A DNA stretch of 37,600 nucleotides from an uncultured Rhodospirillaceae bacterium (lineage in GTDB: Bacteria > Pseudomonadota > Alphaproteobacteria > Rhodospirillales > Magnetospirillaceae): positions 1 to 37,600 of the forward strand of contig CAJANL010000232.1 of the NCBI GenBank assembly GCA_903941105.1, given 5' to 3'. This document shows positions 8,789 to 16,133 of the stretch, in pieces. The stretch's first letter is position 1. The number at the start of each line of letters is the position of its first letter. Both the position numbers and the translations under genes were made by a program. The notes below the pieces were generated by a model. It worked only from the letters and a program-made list of their open reading frames with translations. It did not search any database and was not told the DNA's origin.

Positions 8789-9628
8789 ATGCAAAACACC
8801 GCCGTTACCCTTTGTGCCGACGATTATGGCCTGGCCCCCGGGCTCGGTCGGGCCATCCGTGACCTCATCGACCAGGGTCGCTTGCAGGCCACCGGCTGCA
8901 TGACCGGTAGCCCGTTCTGGCCGGAGGAGGCCCTGCGGTTGAAGGCGCTGGATGGCCGTGCCCAGATCGGCGTTCACCTCACTCTCACCGACCAGCGGCC
9001 ACTGGGGCCGATGCCCACTCTGGCGCCCGAGGGCAGGTTGCCGCCCCTGGGGGCGCTGTTGAAGCGGGCGGTGCTGCATCGCCTGCCGGCGCCCGAGGTC
9101 GCGGCCGAACTGGAGCGCCAGATGGATGCCTTCGAAGCCCATTTCGGCCGCCCGCCCGACTTCCTCGATGGTCATCACCATGTCCACCAGTTGCCGGGGG
9201 TGCGCGAGGCGGTGATCGGGCTGTGGCGTCGTCGCATGGGGGGGCGTGGCTGGGTGCGCAATTGCTGGGAGAGCCCGGTGGCGATCCTGCGGCGTGGCGT
9301 CGATCCGCTGCGCGCCACGGTGATCGCCGGGCTGGGGCTGCCGTTCCGTTTCATGCTGCGGGCGGCCGGGGTGCCGCACAACCGCAGTTTTCGGGGGGTC
9401 TATGATTTTTCCGACCGGCTGCCCTATGGCGAGCTGTTTCGCCGCTTCACCGACCGGCCGGGACCGGCCACCCTGATGATGTGTCATCCCGGCTTCGTCG
9501 ACGAGGCCCTGGTGGCCTGCGAACGCCTCACCGCTCAGCGCGAGGTGGAGTACCGCTTCTTCGCCTCCGACGCCATGCCGCTGTCCCTGGCCGAGCGCGG
9601 CCTTACCTTGGCGCCGCTTTCCCCATGA
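8789..9628 (+). CDS. YdjC/ChbG-family (HpnK-like) carbohydrate deacetylase
   Basis: A 279-residue protein of the YdjC family, metal-dependent deacetylases acting on acetylated sugars or glycolipids. The N-terminal CADDYG (D11/D12) and the GVHLTLTD and DGHHHVHQLPG segments hold the expected metal and catalytic Asp and His residues. The C-terminal MMCHPGF with its His is also a family hallmark. There is no signal peptide, so it is probably cytoplasmic. No strong ribosome-binding site is visible. The stop overlaps the start of the MFS gene (ATGA), so the two are probably coupled. HpnK acts in hopanoid-linked pathways and ChbG on chitobiose; nothing here decides the substrate. Confidence 0.82.
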   Translation: MQNTAVTLCADDYGLAPGLGRAIRDLIDQGRLQATGCMTGSPFWPEEALRLKALDGRAQIGVHLTLTDQRPLGPMPTLAPEGRLPPLGALLKRAVLHRLPAPEVAAELERQMDAFEAHFGRPPDFLDGHHHVHQLPGVREAVIGLWRRRMGGRGWVRNCWESPVAILRRGVDPLRATVIAGLGLPFRFMLRAAGVPHNRSFRGVYDFSDRLPYGELFRRFTDRPGPATLMMCHPGFVDEALVACERLTAQREVEYRFFASDAMPLSLAERGLTLAPLSP

Positions 9629-10782
9629 CGCGAGGCTCGGCCGCCGCGCGGCTGTCGCTGTTTTATGCCGCCGTGTTCGCGGTCGTGGGTGTGCATCTGC
9701 CGTTCTGGCCGCTGTGGCTGAAGGATCGTGGTCTGTCGGCCGCCGAGATCGGCCTGGTGGTGGCCTGTGCCTATTTCGCCCGTATCGCGGTGTTGCCGCT
9801 GATCGGCGCCGTGGTCGACCGTCGCGGCGACCGGCGTTTGCCCATTGTCGTCCTGTCGGGGCTGGCGGCGGTGGCGTGGCTGCTGTTCGAGCCGGCCCAG
9901 GGGCTGCCGGCCATCGCCGTGGTGACGGTGCTGACCGCCGCGGCCTTCGCCGGCATCCTGCCGGTGGGCGACAGCCTGGCCATGATGACGGTGTCGGCGC
10001 ATCGCCTCGACTATGGCCGGGTGAGGTTGTGGGGTTCGCTGTCCTTCATCCTCGCCGCCTCGCTGGTGGGCCGCCTGTTGATGCACGAGCCGCCGGCCAT
10101 TCTGCTGTGGCTGGTGTCGGGACTGCTGGCGGTGACGGCGTTGGTGTCGCTGGCGCTGCCCGACCGCCGCGTCCCCGCCGTCGAGCGCCATGCCGCTCCC
10201 GCCATGCCGCTGCTGCGTCAGCCGGCCTTCCTGCTGTTCCTGGCGGCGGCGGCGCTCAATCAGGCGGCGCACACCGTCTATTATTCCTTTGCCACCATCC
10301 ACTGGAAGGCGGCCGGCTTGTCCGACGAGACCATCGGTTTGCTGTGGTCGGAAGGGGTGGTGGCCGAGATCCTGCTGTTCCTGTTCAGCAATCGGGTGGT
10401 GAACCGGGTAGGGCCGGCCGGGCTGCTGCTGGCGGCCGGGCTGGGCGGCGCGCTGCGTTGGCTGCTGCTGGGCGCCACCACCGAGCTGGGGTGGATCGTC
10501 CCGGCGCAGCTGCTGCACGCCGCCACCTTCGGCTGCGCCCATCTCGCCGCCATGCATTTCCTGCAGCGAGCCGTGCCGCCCGGACTGGCAGTGCGGGCGC
10601 AAGGCCTGCACGCCGCCGTGGCGGTGGGGCTGATCCCGGGATTGGTGACTCCCCTCAGCGGTTATCTCTACGACAGCGTCGGCGGTGGCGCCTTCCTCGC
10701 CATGGCGGCGCTGTCGGGTGGCTGTGCCGTGGCGGCGGCGGCGTTGGTCAGACGCTGGAAGGGCGGGGTGCTGGAGGTTTAG
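9625..10782 (+). CDS. MFS transporter (MFS_1-like, HcaT/LacY-type group)
   Basis: A 385-residue major facilitator with about 12 hydrophobic segments. The start MTRGSAAARLS is fixed by the ATGA overlap with the deacetylase gene and by the first helix (LSLFYAAVFAVVGVHLPFWPLWL). The A-motif-like loop after helix 2 reads GAVVDRRGDRR. Features such as VRLWGSLSFILAASLVG and SGYLYDSVGGGAF match the phenylpropionate-permease/nucleoside-symporter-like group. The substrate is unknown; coupling to the deacetylase suggests a related compound. The stop overlaps the convergent chrA stop by four bases. Confidence 0.8.
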   Translation: MTRGSAAARLSLFYAAVFAVVGVHLPFWPLWLKDRGLSAAEIGLVVACAYFARIAVLPLIGAVVDRRGDRRLPIVVLSGLAAVAWLLFEPAQGLPAIAVVTVLTAAAFAGILPVGDSLAMMTVSAHRLDYGRVRLWGSLSFILAASLVGRLLMHEPPAILLWLVSGLLAVTALVSLALPDRRVPAVERHAAPAMPLLRQPAFLLFLAAAALNQAAHTVYYSFATIHWKAAGLSDETIGLLWSEGVVAEILLFLFSNRVVNRVGPAGLLLAAGLGGALRWLLLGATTELGWIVPAQLLHAATFGCAHLAAMHFLQRAVPPGLAVRAQGLHAAVAVGLIPGLVTPLSGYLYDSVGGGAFLAMAALSGGCAVAAAALVRRWKGGVLEV

Positions 10783-12104
10783 CTCAGCACCATCCGCCAC
10801 AGCACGCCCGCCAGGGCGGCGGCGGCAAGCGTCGGGATCATACCCAGGTGGAAGCGCAGCATGGCCAGCGCCGCCGCCACCGCCAGCGCCGCCGCCATGG
10901 GGTCGAGGCTCGCCGGGTCGGGGACCGGGATGGTGAATCCCGCCAGCGCCACCTCGTCGACGCGGGCGAACACCACGTGCAGGGCGAACCACACCGCCAG
11001 ATTGAGGATGACGCCCACCACCGCGGCGGTGATGCCGGCCAGCGCCCCGGACAAGGCTCGGTTGCCGCGCAACGCCTCGACATAGGGGGCGCCGGCGAAG
11101 ATCCACAGGAAGCTGGGCAGAAAGGTGGTCCACACCGCCAGCGTCGCCGCCAGCAGGCCGCCGGCCCAGGGCGACAGGCCGCCGGGGTCGCGGAAGCCGG
11201 CGAGGAAGCCGACGAACTGGTTGACCAGGATCAGCGGCCCCGGGGTGGTTTCGGCCAGCCCCAGGCCGTTGAGCATTTCACCGGCATCGAGCCAGCCATA
11301 GTGCTCCACCGCCTGCTGCGCCACATAGGCCAGTACCGCATAGGCGCCGCCGAAGGTGACCACCGCCATCTTGCTGAAGAACACTCCCACCGCGCCATGG
11401 GCACCGCCCAGGAACGGGGCGGCCATCACCGGCGTCAGCCACAGCGCCAGGCAGATCAGGGCGACGCGCAGCGAGCGGGGGAAGTTGGGGCGGGTATGCT
11501 CGGCGCCCTCGTCCAGGGCCCGGTCGGCGGCGCCGGCGTCGGTCTTGGCGACGGTCGCGCCGGGGCGCAGCTCCCAATAGCCGTATAGTCCGGCGCAGAC
11601 GATGATCAGCGGAAAGGGCAGGCCGAGCAGGAAGATGGCGGCGAAGGCCAGTCCCGCCACCACCGCCTGTGGCCGCCCCTTGAGGCCGCGCTTGCCGATG
11701 CGCAGCAAGGCCTCCAGCACCACCGCCAGCACGGCCGGCTTCAGGCCGTAGAACAGGCCGTCGACGAAGGGCACCTCGTGCAGCCCGGCGTAGAGGCCGG
11801 CCAGCCCCATCATCACCAGGAAGCCCGGCAGCACGAACAGGGTTCCCGCCACGACGCCGCCGGCGGTGCGGTGCAGCAGCCAGCCGATATAGGTGGCGAG
11901 CTGCTGCGCCTCGGGGCCGGGCAGCAGCATGCAGTAGTTGAGGGCGTGCAGGAAACGGGCCTCGCCGATCCACTTCTTCTCGTCCACCAGGATGCGGTGC
12001 ATGGTGGCGATTTGACCGGCCGGGCCGCCGAACGACAGCAGGCCGATCTTCAGCCAGACGCGTACCGCCTCGGCGAAGCTGGGGTGGGATGATTGTACGC
12101 TCAT
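10779..12104 (-). CDS. chrA: ChrA: chromate efflux transporter
   Basis: A 441-residue inner-membrane protein with two homologous CHR halves, the long bidomain form of ChrA. The first half has WLKIGLLSFGGPAGQIATMH and LPGPEAQQLATYIGW. The second has FFSKMAVVTFGGAYAVLAYV and GLAETTPGPLILVNQFVGF. These FGG and PGP motifs are family signatures. ChrA exports chromate and confers resistance. A central polar stretch (about 215-240) is the inter-domain loop. The ATG overlaps the chrB stop by four bases, so the pair is one operon. Sulfate transporters take up chromate as an analogue, so the nearby cysPTWA is functionally relevant, though the operons are separate. Confidence 0.93.
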   Translation of the reverse strand: MSVQSSHPSFAEAVRVWLKIGLLSFGGPAGQIATMHRILVDEKKWIGEARFLHALNYCMLLPGPEAQQLATYIGWLLHRTAGGVVAGTLFVLPGFLVMMGLAGLYAGLHEVPFVDGLFYGLKPAVLAVVLEALLRIGKRGLKGRPQAVVAGLAFAAIFLLGLPFPLIIVCAGLYGYWELRPGATVAKTDAGAADRALDEGAEHTRPNFPRSLRVALICLALWLTPVMAAPFLGGAHGAVGVFFSKMAVVTFGGAYAVLAYVAQQAVEHYGWLDAGEMLNGLGLAETTPGPLILVNQFVGFLAGFRDPGGLSPWAGGLLAATLAVWTTFLPSFLWIFAGAPYVEALRGNRALSGALAGITAAVVGVILNLAVWFALHVVFARVDEVALAGFTIPVPDPASLDPMAAALAVAAALAMLRFHLGMIPTLAAAALAGVLWRMVLS

Positions 12105-12535
12105 GACGCGGCCCCCTCGACGGTTTGGCACCAGGCGTACAGCGCGTCGTAGACCACCATGCCGTGGCGCAGCATCTCGTGGTCGTCGGTGTAGACCGCC
12201 GACAGGCCGCGCGACACCGCCAGCAGGCCGGCGCATTCGGGGGCGAGGTCGGGCCGGCCGGTGTCGGCGCCGCGCACGATGGTGGCCAGCCGCCGCCGCG
12301 CCGGCTGGTCGAGATGGAAGTGGGCCATCAGCGCATCGAAGGTGCAGAGCTCGCCCACATGGTCGAAATCGCCGTCGGCCACGTCGTAGGACCGGCCGCC
12401 TTCCGCCCGCGCCGTGGCCAGCACCCGGTCGCCCGGCACATAGAGGAATTCGGCCGCCGCCTCGACAAAGCGGGCGATCAGCCACGGGCAGGCGATGCGG
12501 TCGATCTTCGGGCGTTCACGGGTGACCCATTTCAT
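12101..12535 (-). CDS. chrB: ChrB C-terminal-domain protein (chromate resistance)
   Basis: A 144-residue protein beginning MKWVTRERPKIDRIACPWLI, which is where the ChrB C-terminal domain starts. That domain continues with FLYVPGDRVL, GRSYDVADGDFDHVGE and CTFDALMAHF. AAGGAGG lies nine bases before the ATG. Full ChrB regulators are about 300 residues with an N-terminal DNA-binding half; that half is absent and no remnant is visible upstream. It may therefore be the stand-alone form (ChrB1/ChrE-like in some naming) with an enzymatic or accessory role, not a repressor. It is followed by chrA with a four-base overlap. Palindromes 115-150 bases upstream could be the operator. Confidence 0.85.
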   Translation of the reverse strand: MKWVTRERPKIDRIACPWLIARFVEAAAEFLYVPGDRVLATARAEGGRSYDVADGDFDHVGELCTFDALMAHFHLDQPARRRLATIVRGADTGRPDLAPECAGLLAVSRGLSAVYTDDHEMLRHGMVVYDALYAWCQTVEGAAS

Positions 12536-12649
12536 GGCAGGCGGCCTCCTTGGAGGGGAAGGGGCGTGACCATGCGGGATTTCGTCGCGGCCAACCACCA
12601 CCTCCCCGGGGAATCGAGGATGTGCACGCAGAGCTTGGGCGTGGCCGCC

Positions 12650-12689
12650 TGACCGGGCGTCTGCCAGCCCGGTCATATGAGCATATGCT
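12650..12689. promoter_or_regulatory. Stacked palindromes upstream of chrBA
   Basis: TGACCGGGC (12650-12658) and GCCCGGTCA (12667-12675) form a perfect 9-bp stem. It is followed by CATATGAGCATATG (12674-12687) and the overlapping 10-bp palindrome AGCATATGCT (12680-12689). The AT-rich dyad stands out from its GC-rich surroundings and resembles ArsR/MarR-type operators in form. It could control chrBA, but no dedicated regulator gene is adjacent. Apart from this and the MITE copy at 12729, the 12536-13076 gap shows no gene. Confidence 0.4.
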
Positions 12690-12728
12690 GAACCGCCGTC
12701 ATCCGCAATCCCCCTGCCGTGGCGGGAG

Positions 12729-12912
12729 GGGGGCAATCGGGTGAAGGAGAATAGTCCCGCAGATAAGGCCGTCATTCCCGCGAAGGCGGGAATCCATGGG
12801 GCCAGCAGCATGACTTCGAGCCATACGCACTCTTTGCCCCCGCCATGGATCCCCGCCTCCGCGGGAATGACGAAAAAAGGGATGGACTACAATCCTTCAC
12901 CCGATTGCCCTG
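12729..12912 (+). mobile_element. MITE-like element, copy 1
   Basis: About 184 bp, nearly identical to 15414-15597 and in the same orientation. Terminal inverted repeats are at 12731-12757 and 12884-12910 (27 bp, 24 matching). Inside them lies a second inverted pair built on GTCATTCCCGCG...CGCGGGAATGAC. The arms read as VIPAKAGI and PASAGMT in some frames, the familiar spurious peptides of this intergenic repeat class, so no protein is encoded. The outermost left bases differ from copy 2 and no clear target duplication is seen. Confidence 0.75.
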
Positions 12913-13076
12913 CAGGCGGGGGAGGGGGCAACGAGCAGTAGACGAGTCGGGAGCGGTGCCGCGCGAAATCACTCCCGCGGCTCGTTACGCGCGAAGGCGC
13001 ACATTCATATGTTTGGCGGCGACGCCGTCGACCATCCCTTCGAAGCCACTTGAGACGTCAAGGAGCACAAAGCAAC

Positions 13077-15263
13077 TTACCGGAAAAGTGTCAGGATGCC
13101 CTGTACCGACTGGCTGACGAACGACAGGGCGTTCATGCCGAGTGACCTTCTTGTCTGCAAAGCGAGAAGGTTCGCCCCTTCTTCGTTGAGGTCTGCCAGC
13201 ACAAGCTTGTCCGCTCCCGCCCGGAGCGTTTGGGAGTAATTCTTGCCGAATTCCATCCTGACCATAAGAAGGGCCAAATCGCTGGTATACTTTGCTGAGA
13301 TAGACCGCAGAGTATCCTTGGCACTGTTAAGATCTCTGATGGCCGCATCGCGACCTTCGACGGTGGTGAAATTCTGATAATACCACGCATTTGCCACACC
13401 AAGGCCCTGCTTTGTGATGGTGAGCCTCTGGGTTGCTCCGCCGACGTTGACAGTGACCTGATTGTTGGTGTAATCGGCGGAGGTGATGCTGCTGCTGTCG
13501 ACGGCCCCACCCGTCAGGCCCAACTTGAAGCGGCGGGCGAAAATGCCAAGGCCACTGCCATCCGAGCCGCTGTCCCTCCAGGTTACGACGAAGTCACCGT
13601 TGCTCAGCGTCGCCATTTCCGCATTATCCTGATCGTTGGCGGCGATGGTATTGATCTGGAACTCGCTGCCGAGTGCCGTGCCCGCGGAATCGTAACGTCG
13701 CCCGACGATGGCGCCCTGATCCCCATCCGCATTGTCATCGACCCAGGTAACCAGGAAGCCGCCGTCGGCCGTTGCGACGAGTTCCGGGTTGTTCTGGGTG
13801 CCGGAGTTGGTGTTGACCTGGAATTCGGAGCCCGATTTCGCCCCGCTGGAATCATAGAGCTGGACATAGATGTCGTCCGTGGCCGCCTCATGCCAGGTCA
13901 CCGCGAAGCCGCCGCCGGGCAGTCCCGCGATGTCGGGCTCGTTTTGACCGCCGACGGTGGTGGTGTTGACCAGAAACTCAGCACCGGTGGCCGTGCCGTT
14001 GGCATCGTAGCGTTTGGCGTAGACGCCGTCGCCTGCCCCGTCCGCGCCGGAGGAATCCGTCCAAACGATGGCGAAGCCCCCATCGCTGAGCGAGGTGACC
14101 CGGGGGAAGTCCTGATTGCCGGCTGTGACGGCTGCGTTGACCTGGAACTCGCCGCTGGTCGAAACACCGTCGGCATCGAAACGATTGGCGAAGACGCCGG
14201 CCCCGGCTCCATCGGTGCCGTTGTAATCGGGCCAGGTGACGACGAATCCACCATCATTGAGCGCGGTGACCTCGGGGTACATCTGGCTGCCGACCGCATT
14301 GGTCGTATTGATCAGGAACTCGCTGCCGATCGGCGCACCCGACGAACTGAGACGCTGTCCCGCGATGCCGAACGCGTTGATGTCAATGCCGTCAGCCTGA
14401 AAGGTGACGACGAGACTGCCGTCGCTCAACGTCGTCACCGTCGGGTGGCCTTGGTTCCCGGCCGTTGTGGCGTTGATCAGGAATTCGCCGCCGGTCCTGT
14501 CGCCCGACGCGTCGTAGATCTGTCCAAATACACCTGCCGCGTTTCCGTCGGCTCCGCTCAAGTCCTCCCAAACCACGATGTAGCCGCCGTCCTGCAAGGG
14601 GGCCACGTCCTGCCCATGCTGATTGCCGCCGGTCGTGGTGTTGACCTGGACTTCGGTGCCGGAACCGGCGTCCTGGGACGAGGTCGTGCCGGTTTCGATC
14701 AAGGTCGCGCCAGTCTCATCGGGAAACAGCTTGCTGTCGCCGCCGGTGCTCAAGTAGTAGGCCATCCCGGCGAACTGTCCGGTGATCTCGATCTTGGAGT
14801 CCGCCTTGTCGCTGAACTCGACGGTGTGGGTTGTCGTCGAGATTTCGCTTCCCGGCGCAGCGCTGTTGGCGATCAGATTGGCGCCCTGGAACGTCGTGTC
14901 GGAGACCATCTGGTTGACTTGCTTGTATAACTGGTCGAACAGGTCGGTGTCGCCCGTGCCGTCCGCCTTCGCCTCTTCGACGATGCCCTTCATCTGCCGA
15001 ACCAGAGCCGTTATCCCGTCGATTCCGTTCTGGGTGGCCATCATCAGACTGACGGTTTGGTCGATGCCGTCCATTTTGCCCAGGAAATCCGAGGCCCGAT
15101 TCGTCAACGATTTGGCTTGAAAATAGGATTCCGGGCCTTCCGCGGCATTAGACACCTTCAATCCGGTCGAAAGACGATCCTGCGTCCTCTTTTCCAGTTT
15201 CGCGGTGTTTTTCAGCGCCAAAAGCGCTTGGCGCTGGGCGCCATCTAAAGCTATTTCCAGCAT
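13077..15263 (-). CDS. Flagellin with a central seven-repeat (beta-propeller-like) insertion
   Basis: A 728-residue protein. Residues 1 to about 150 match the flagellin D0/D1 N-terminal helices (RTQDRLSTGLKVSNAAEGPE, FQAKSLTNRASDFLGKMDG). Residues about 583-728 match the C-terminal D1/D0 region, including LADLNEEGANLLALQTRRSL and the hydrophobic end SQSVQGILTLFR. Ordinary flagellins of this group are about 270-500 residues. Here the central region (about 202-582) is seven tandem repeats of about 51-57 residues, each like GSEFxVNTTTxGNQxxPxV followed by DGGFVVTWxD and GVFAxRYDAxG. Asp-rich D-x-x-G-x-D-G loops might bind calcium. Seven such blades would suit a beta-propeller exposed on the filament surface. 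GGGGAGG precedes the ATG by five bases. Base composition looks lower in GC than the neighbours. No other flagellar gene is nearby, and MITE copies flank it. Function of the insertion is unknown; adhesion or carbohydrate binding are guesses. Confidence 0.85.
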   Translation of the reverse strand: MLEIALDGAQRQALLALKNTAKLEKRTQDRLSTGLKVSNAAEGPESYFQAKSLTNRASDFLGKMDGIDQTVSLMMATQNGIDGITALVRQMKGIVEEAKADGTGDTDLFDQLYKQVNQMVSDTTFQGANLIANSAAPGSEISTTTHTVEFSDKADSKIEITGQFAGMAYYLSTGGDSKLFPDETGATLIETGTTSSQDAGSGTEVQVNTTTGGNQHGQDVAPLQDGGYIVVWEDLSGADGNAAGVFGQIYDASGDRTGGEFLINATTAGNQGHPTVTTLSDGSLVVTFQADGIDINAFGIAGQRLSSSGAPIGSEFLINTTNAVGSQMYPEVTALNDGGFVVTWPDYNGTDGAGAGVFANRFDADGVSTSGEFQVNAAVTAGNQDFPRVTSLSDGGFAIVWTDSSGADGAGDGVYAKRYDANGTATGAEFLVNTTTVGGQNEPDIAGLPGGGFAVTWHEAATDDIYVQLYDSSGAKSGSEFQVNTNSGTQNNPELVATADGGFLVTWVDDNADGDQGAIVGRRYDSAGTALGSEFQINTIAANDQDNAEMATLSNGDFVVTWRDSGSDGSGLGIFARRFKLGLTGGAVDSSSITSADYTNNQVTVNVGGATQRLTITKQGLGVANAWYYQNFTTVEGRDAAIRDLNSAKDTLRSISAKYTSDLALLMVRMEFGKNYSQTLRAGADKLVLADLNEEGANLLALQTRRSLGMNALSFVSQSVQGILTLFR
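13520..14660 (-). repeat. Seven tandem coding repeats in the flagellin gene
   Basis: The central part of the flagellin gene encodes seven units of about 51-57 codons. Recurring blocks are EFxVNTTT, LSDGGFVVTW and YDAxGxxxG. The units have diverged at the DNA level. Unit 5 is shortest and lacks the GxDGxGxG loop; unit 2 is the most divergent (SDGSLVVTFQADGID). The boundary at the C-terminal side is approximate. Confidence 0.75.
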
Positions 15264-15413
15264 CGTCGCCTCCCCGGCAAGCGCCTCAGACCTCAGGACA
15301 AAACGATTTGAAATGAAATCACACTTATAAACCCCTAAATCTAACCCAGGGTTTGGTCGGCAGGCAATCCCCTCCTTTGGCCATAACAAGGGCCTGGCTG
15401 CCATTCTCGGCAA

Positions 15414-15597
15414 CAGGGCAATCGGGTGAAGGAGAATAGTCCCGCAGATAAGGCCGTCATTCCCGCGAAGGCGGGAATCCATGGGGCCAGCAGCATGACT
15501 TCGAGCCATACGCACTCTTTGCCCCCGTCATGGATTCCCGCCTCCGCGGGAATGACGAAAAAAGGGATGGACTACAATCCTACACCCGATTGCCCTG
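15414..15597 (+). mobile_element. MITE-like element, copy 2, with 10-bp target duplication
   Basis: 184 bp from CAGGGCAATCGGGTG to CACCCGATTGCCCTG, with long terminal inverted repeats and an internal inverted pair, nearly identical to copy 1. The 10 bases before it (15404-15413, TTCTCGGCAA) are repeated exactly after it (15598-15607). This is a clean target-site duplication and direct evidence of transposition. It has no coding capacity, so a transposase elsewhere must have moved it. It lies upstream of the flagellin gene, which reads away from it. Confidence 0.85.
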
Positions 15598-15649
15598 TTC
15601 TCGGCAATCCCCCGACTTGCCAGGGCATAGGACAATCCCGCAAGATCAT

Positions 15650-15667
15650 CCCCCCGGGGGGGGGGGG
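15650..15667. repeat. C6G12 homopolymer tract before the CBS gene
   Basis: Six C followed directly by twelve G, ending 16 bases before the ATG of the CBS-domain gene, just upstream of its GGAGGG ribosome-binding site. Runs of this length are prone to slipped-strand length change. Here that would alter promoter or leader spacing, not the reading frame. The exact length in the source genome could also be affected by sequencing error. Confidence 0.6.
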
Positions 15668-15683
15668 AGTTTGGAGGGCGTCA

Positions 15684-16133
15684 ATGACCTGTAACTGCAT
15701 CACCATGCCGCCGCCCGCGACACTGGCCAAGGGCGACAGCATCGCCGAGGCCATCGTCAAGTTGCAGCAATACGCTCTGCCGGCGCTGCCGGTGGTCGAC
15801 GCCAAGGGGCATTTCCTCGGAATTTTCGGCCATCGCGAGGTGATCGGGCTGGTGTTGCCGCGTGCCGCCCGGGCAGGTGACGCCCTTCAGGATCTGTCCT
15901 TCGTCGGCGACACCGTCGATGAGTTGCGCAAGCGGCTGGGCAGCGTGCTGACCGAGCAGGTCGGCCGCTACATGGCGCCCCACCGCACCGTGCGGCCCGA
16001 GACCTCGCTGGTCGAGGCGCTGCTGCTGCTCTATCGCGGCGATGCCGTGCTGGCGGTTTGTGATCCGGCCGGCATCCTGGTGGGCTTCGCCACCGCCGCC
16101 GATGCGGCGAACTGTCTGAAAGGTGACGCGTAA
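15684..16133 (+). CDS. CBS-domain-pair protein
   Basis: A 149-residue protein made of two CBS motifs. The first (about 12-55) reads GDSIAEAIVKLQQYALPALPVVD...GHFLGIF; the second (about 95-145) has RYMAPHRTVRPETSLVEALLLL and DPAGILVGFATAAD. CBS pairs bind adenine nucleotides or S-adenosylmethionine and regulate attached or partner proteins. GGAGGG lies seven bases upstream of the ATG. The stop overlaps the permease start (TAATG), so it is probably made with, and may gate, that transporter. A C6G12 tract lies directly upstream. Confidence 0.85.
   Translation: MTCNCITMPPPATLAKGDSIAEAIVKLQQYALPALPVVDAKGHFLGIFGHREVIGLVLPRAARAGDALQDLSFVGDTVDELRKRLGSVLTEQVGRYMAPHRTVRPETSLVEALLLLYRGDAVLAVCDPAGILVGFATAADAANCLKGDA

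Noticed and set aside
12741-12941. Frame reading KAVIPAKAGIHGASS and PPPWIPASAGMTKKG (also at 15426)
   Set aside because: These are translations of the MITE inverted-repeat arms and have no protein function.
13890-14930. Long plus-strand frame opposite the flagellin repeats
   Set aside because: It is the mirror of tandem repeats in GC-rich coding DNA; the minus-strand frame has clear flagellin ends and a good ribosome-binding site.
15264-15413. Sigma-28 or sigma-54 flagellar promoter before the flagellin gene
   Set aside because: No good match to TAAA-N15-GCCGATAA or to the GG-N10-GC spacing was found; a weak TTGCCT/TTAGAT pair is not convincing.
13077-15597. CRISPR array or phage in the repeat-rich part of the window
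   Set aside because: The repeats are coding units or MITE copies; there are no short regularly spaced repeats, cas genes, integrase or phage structural genes.
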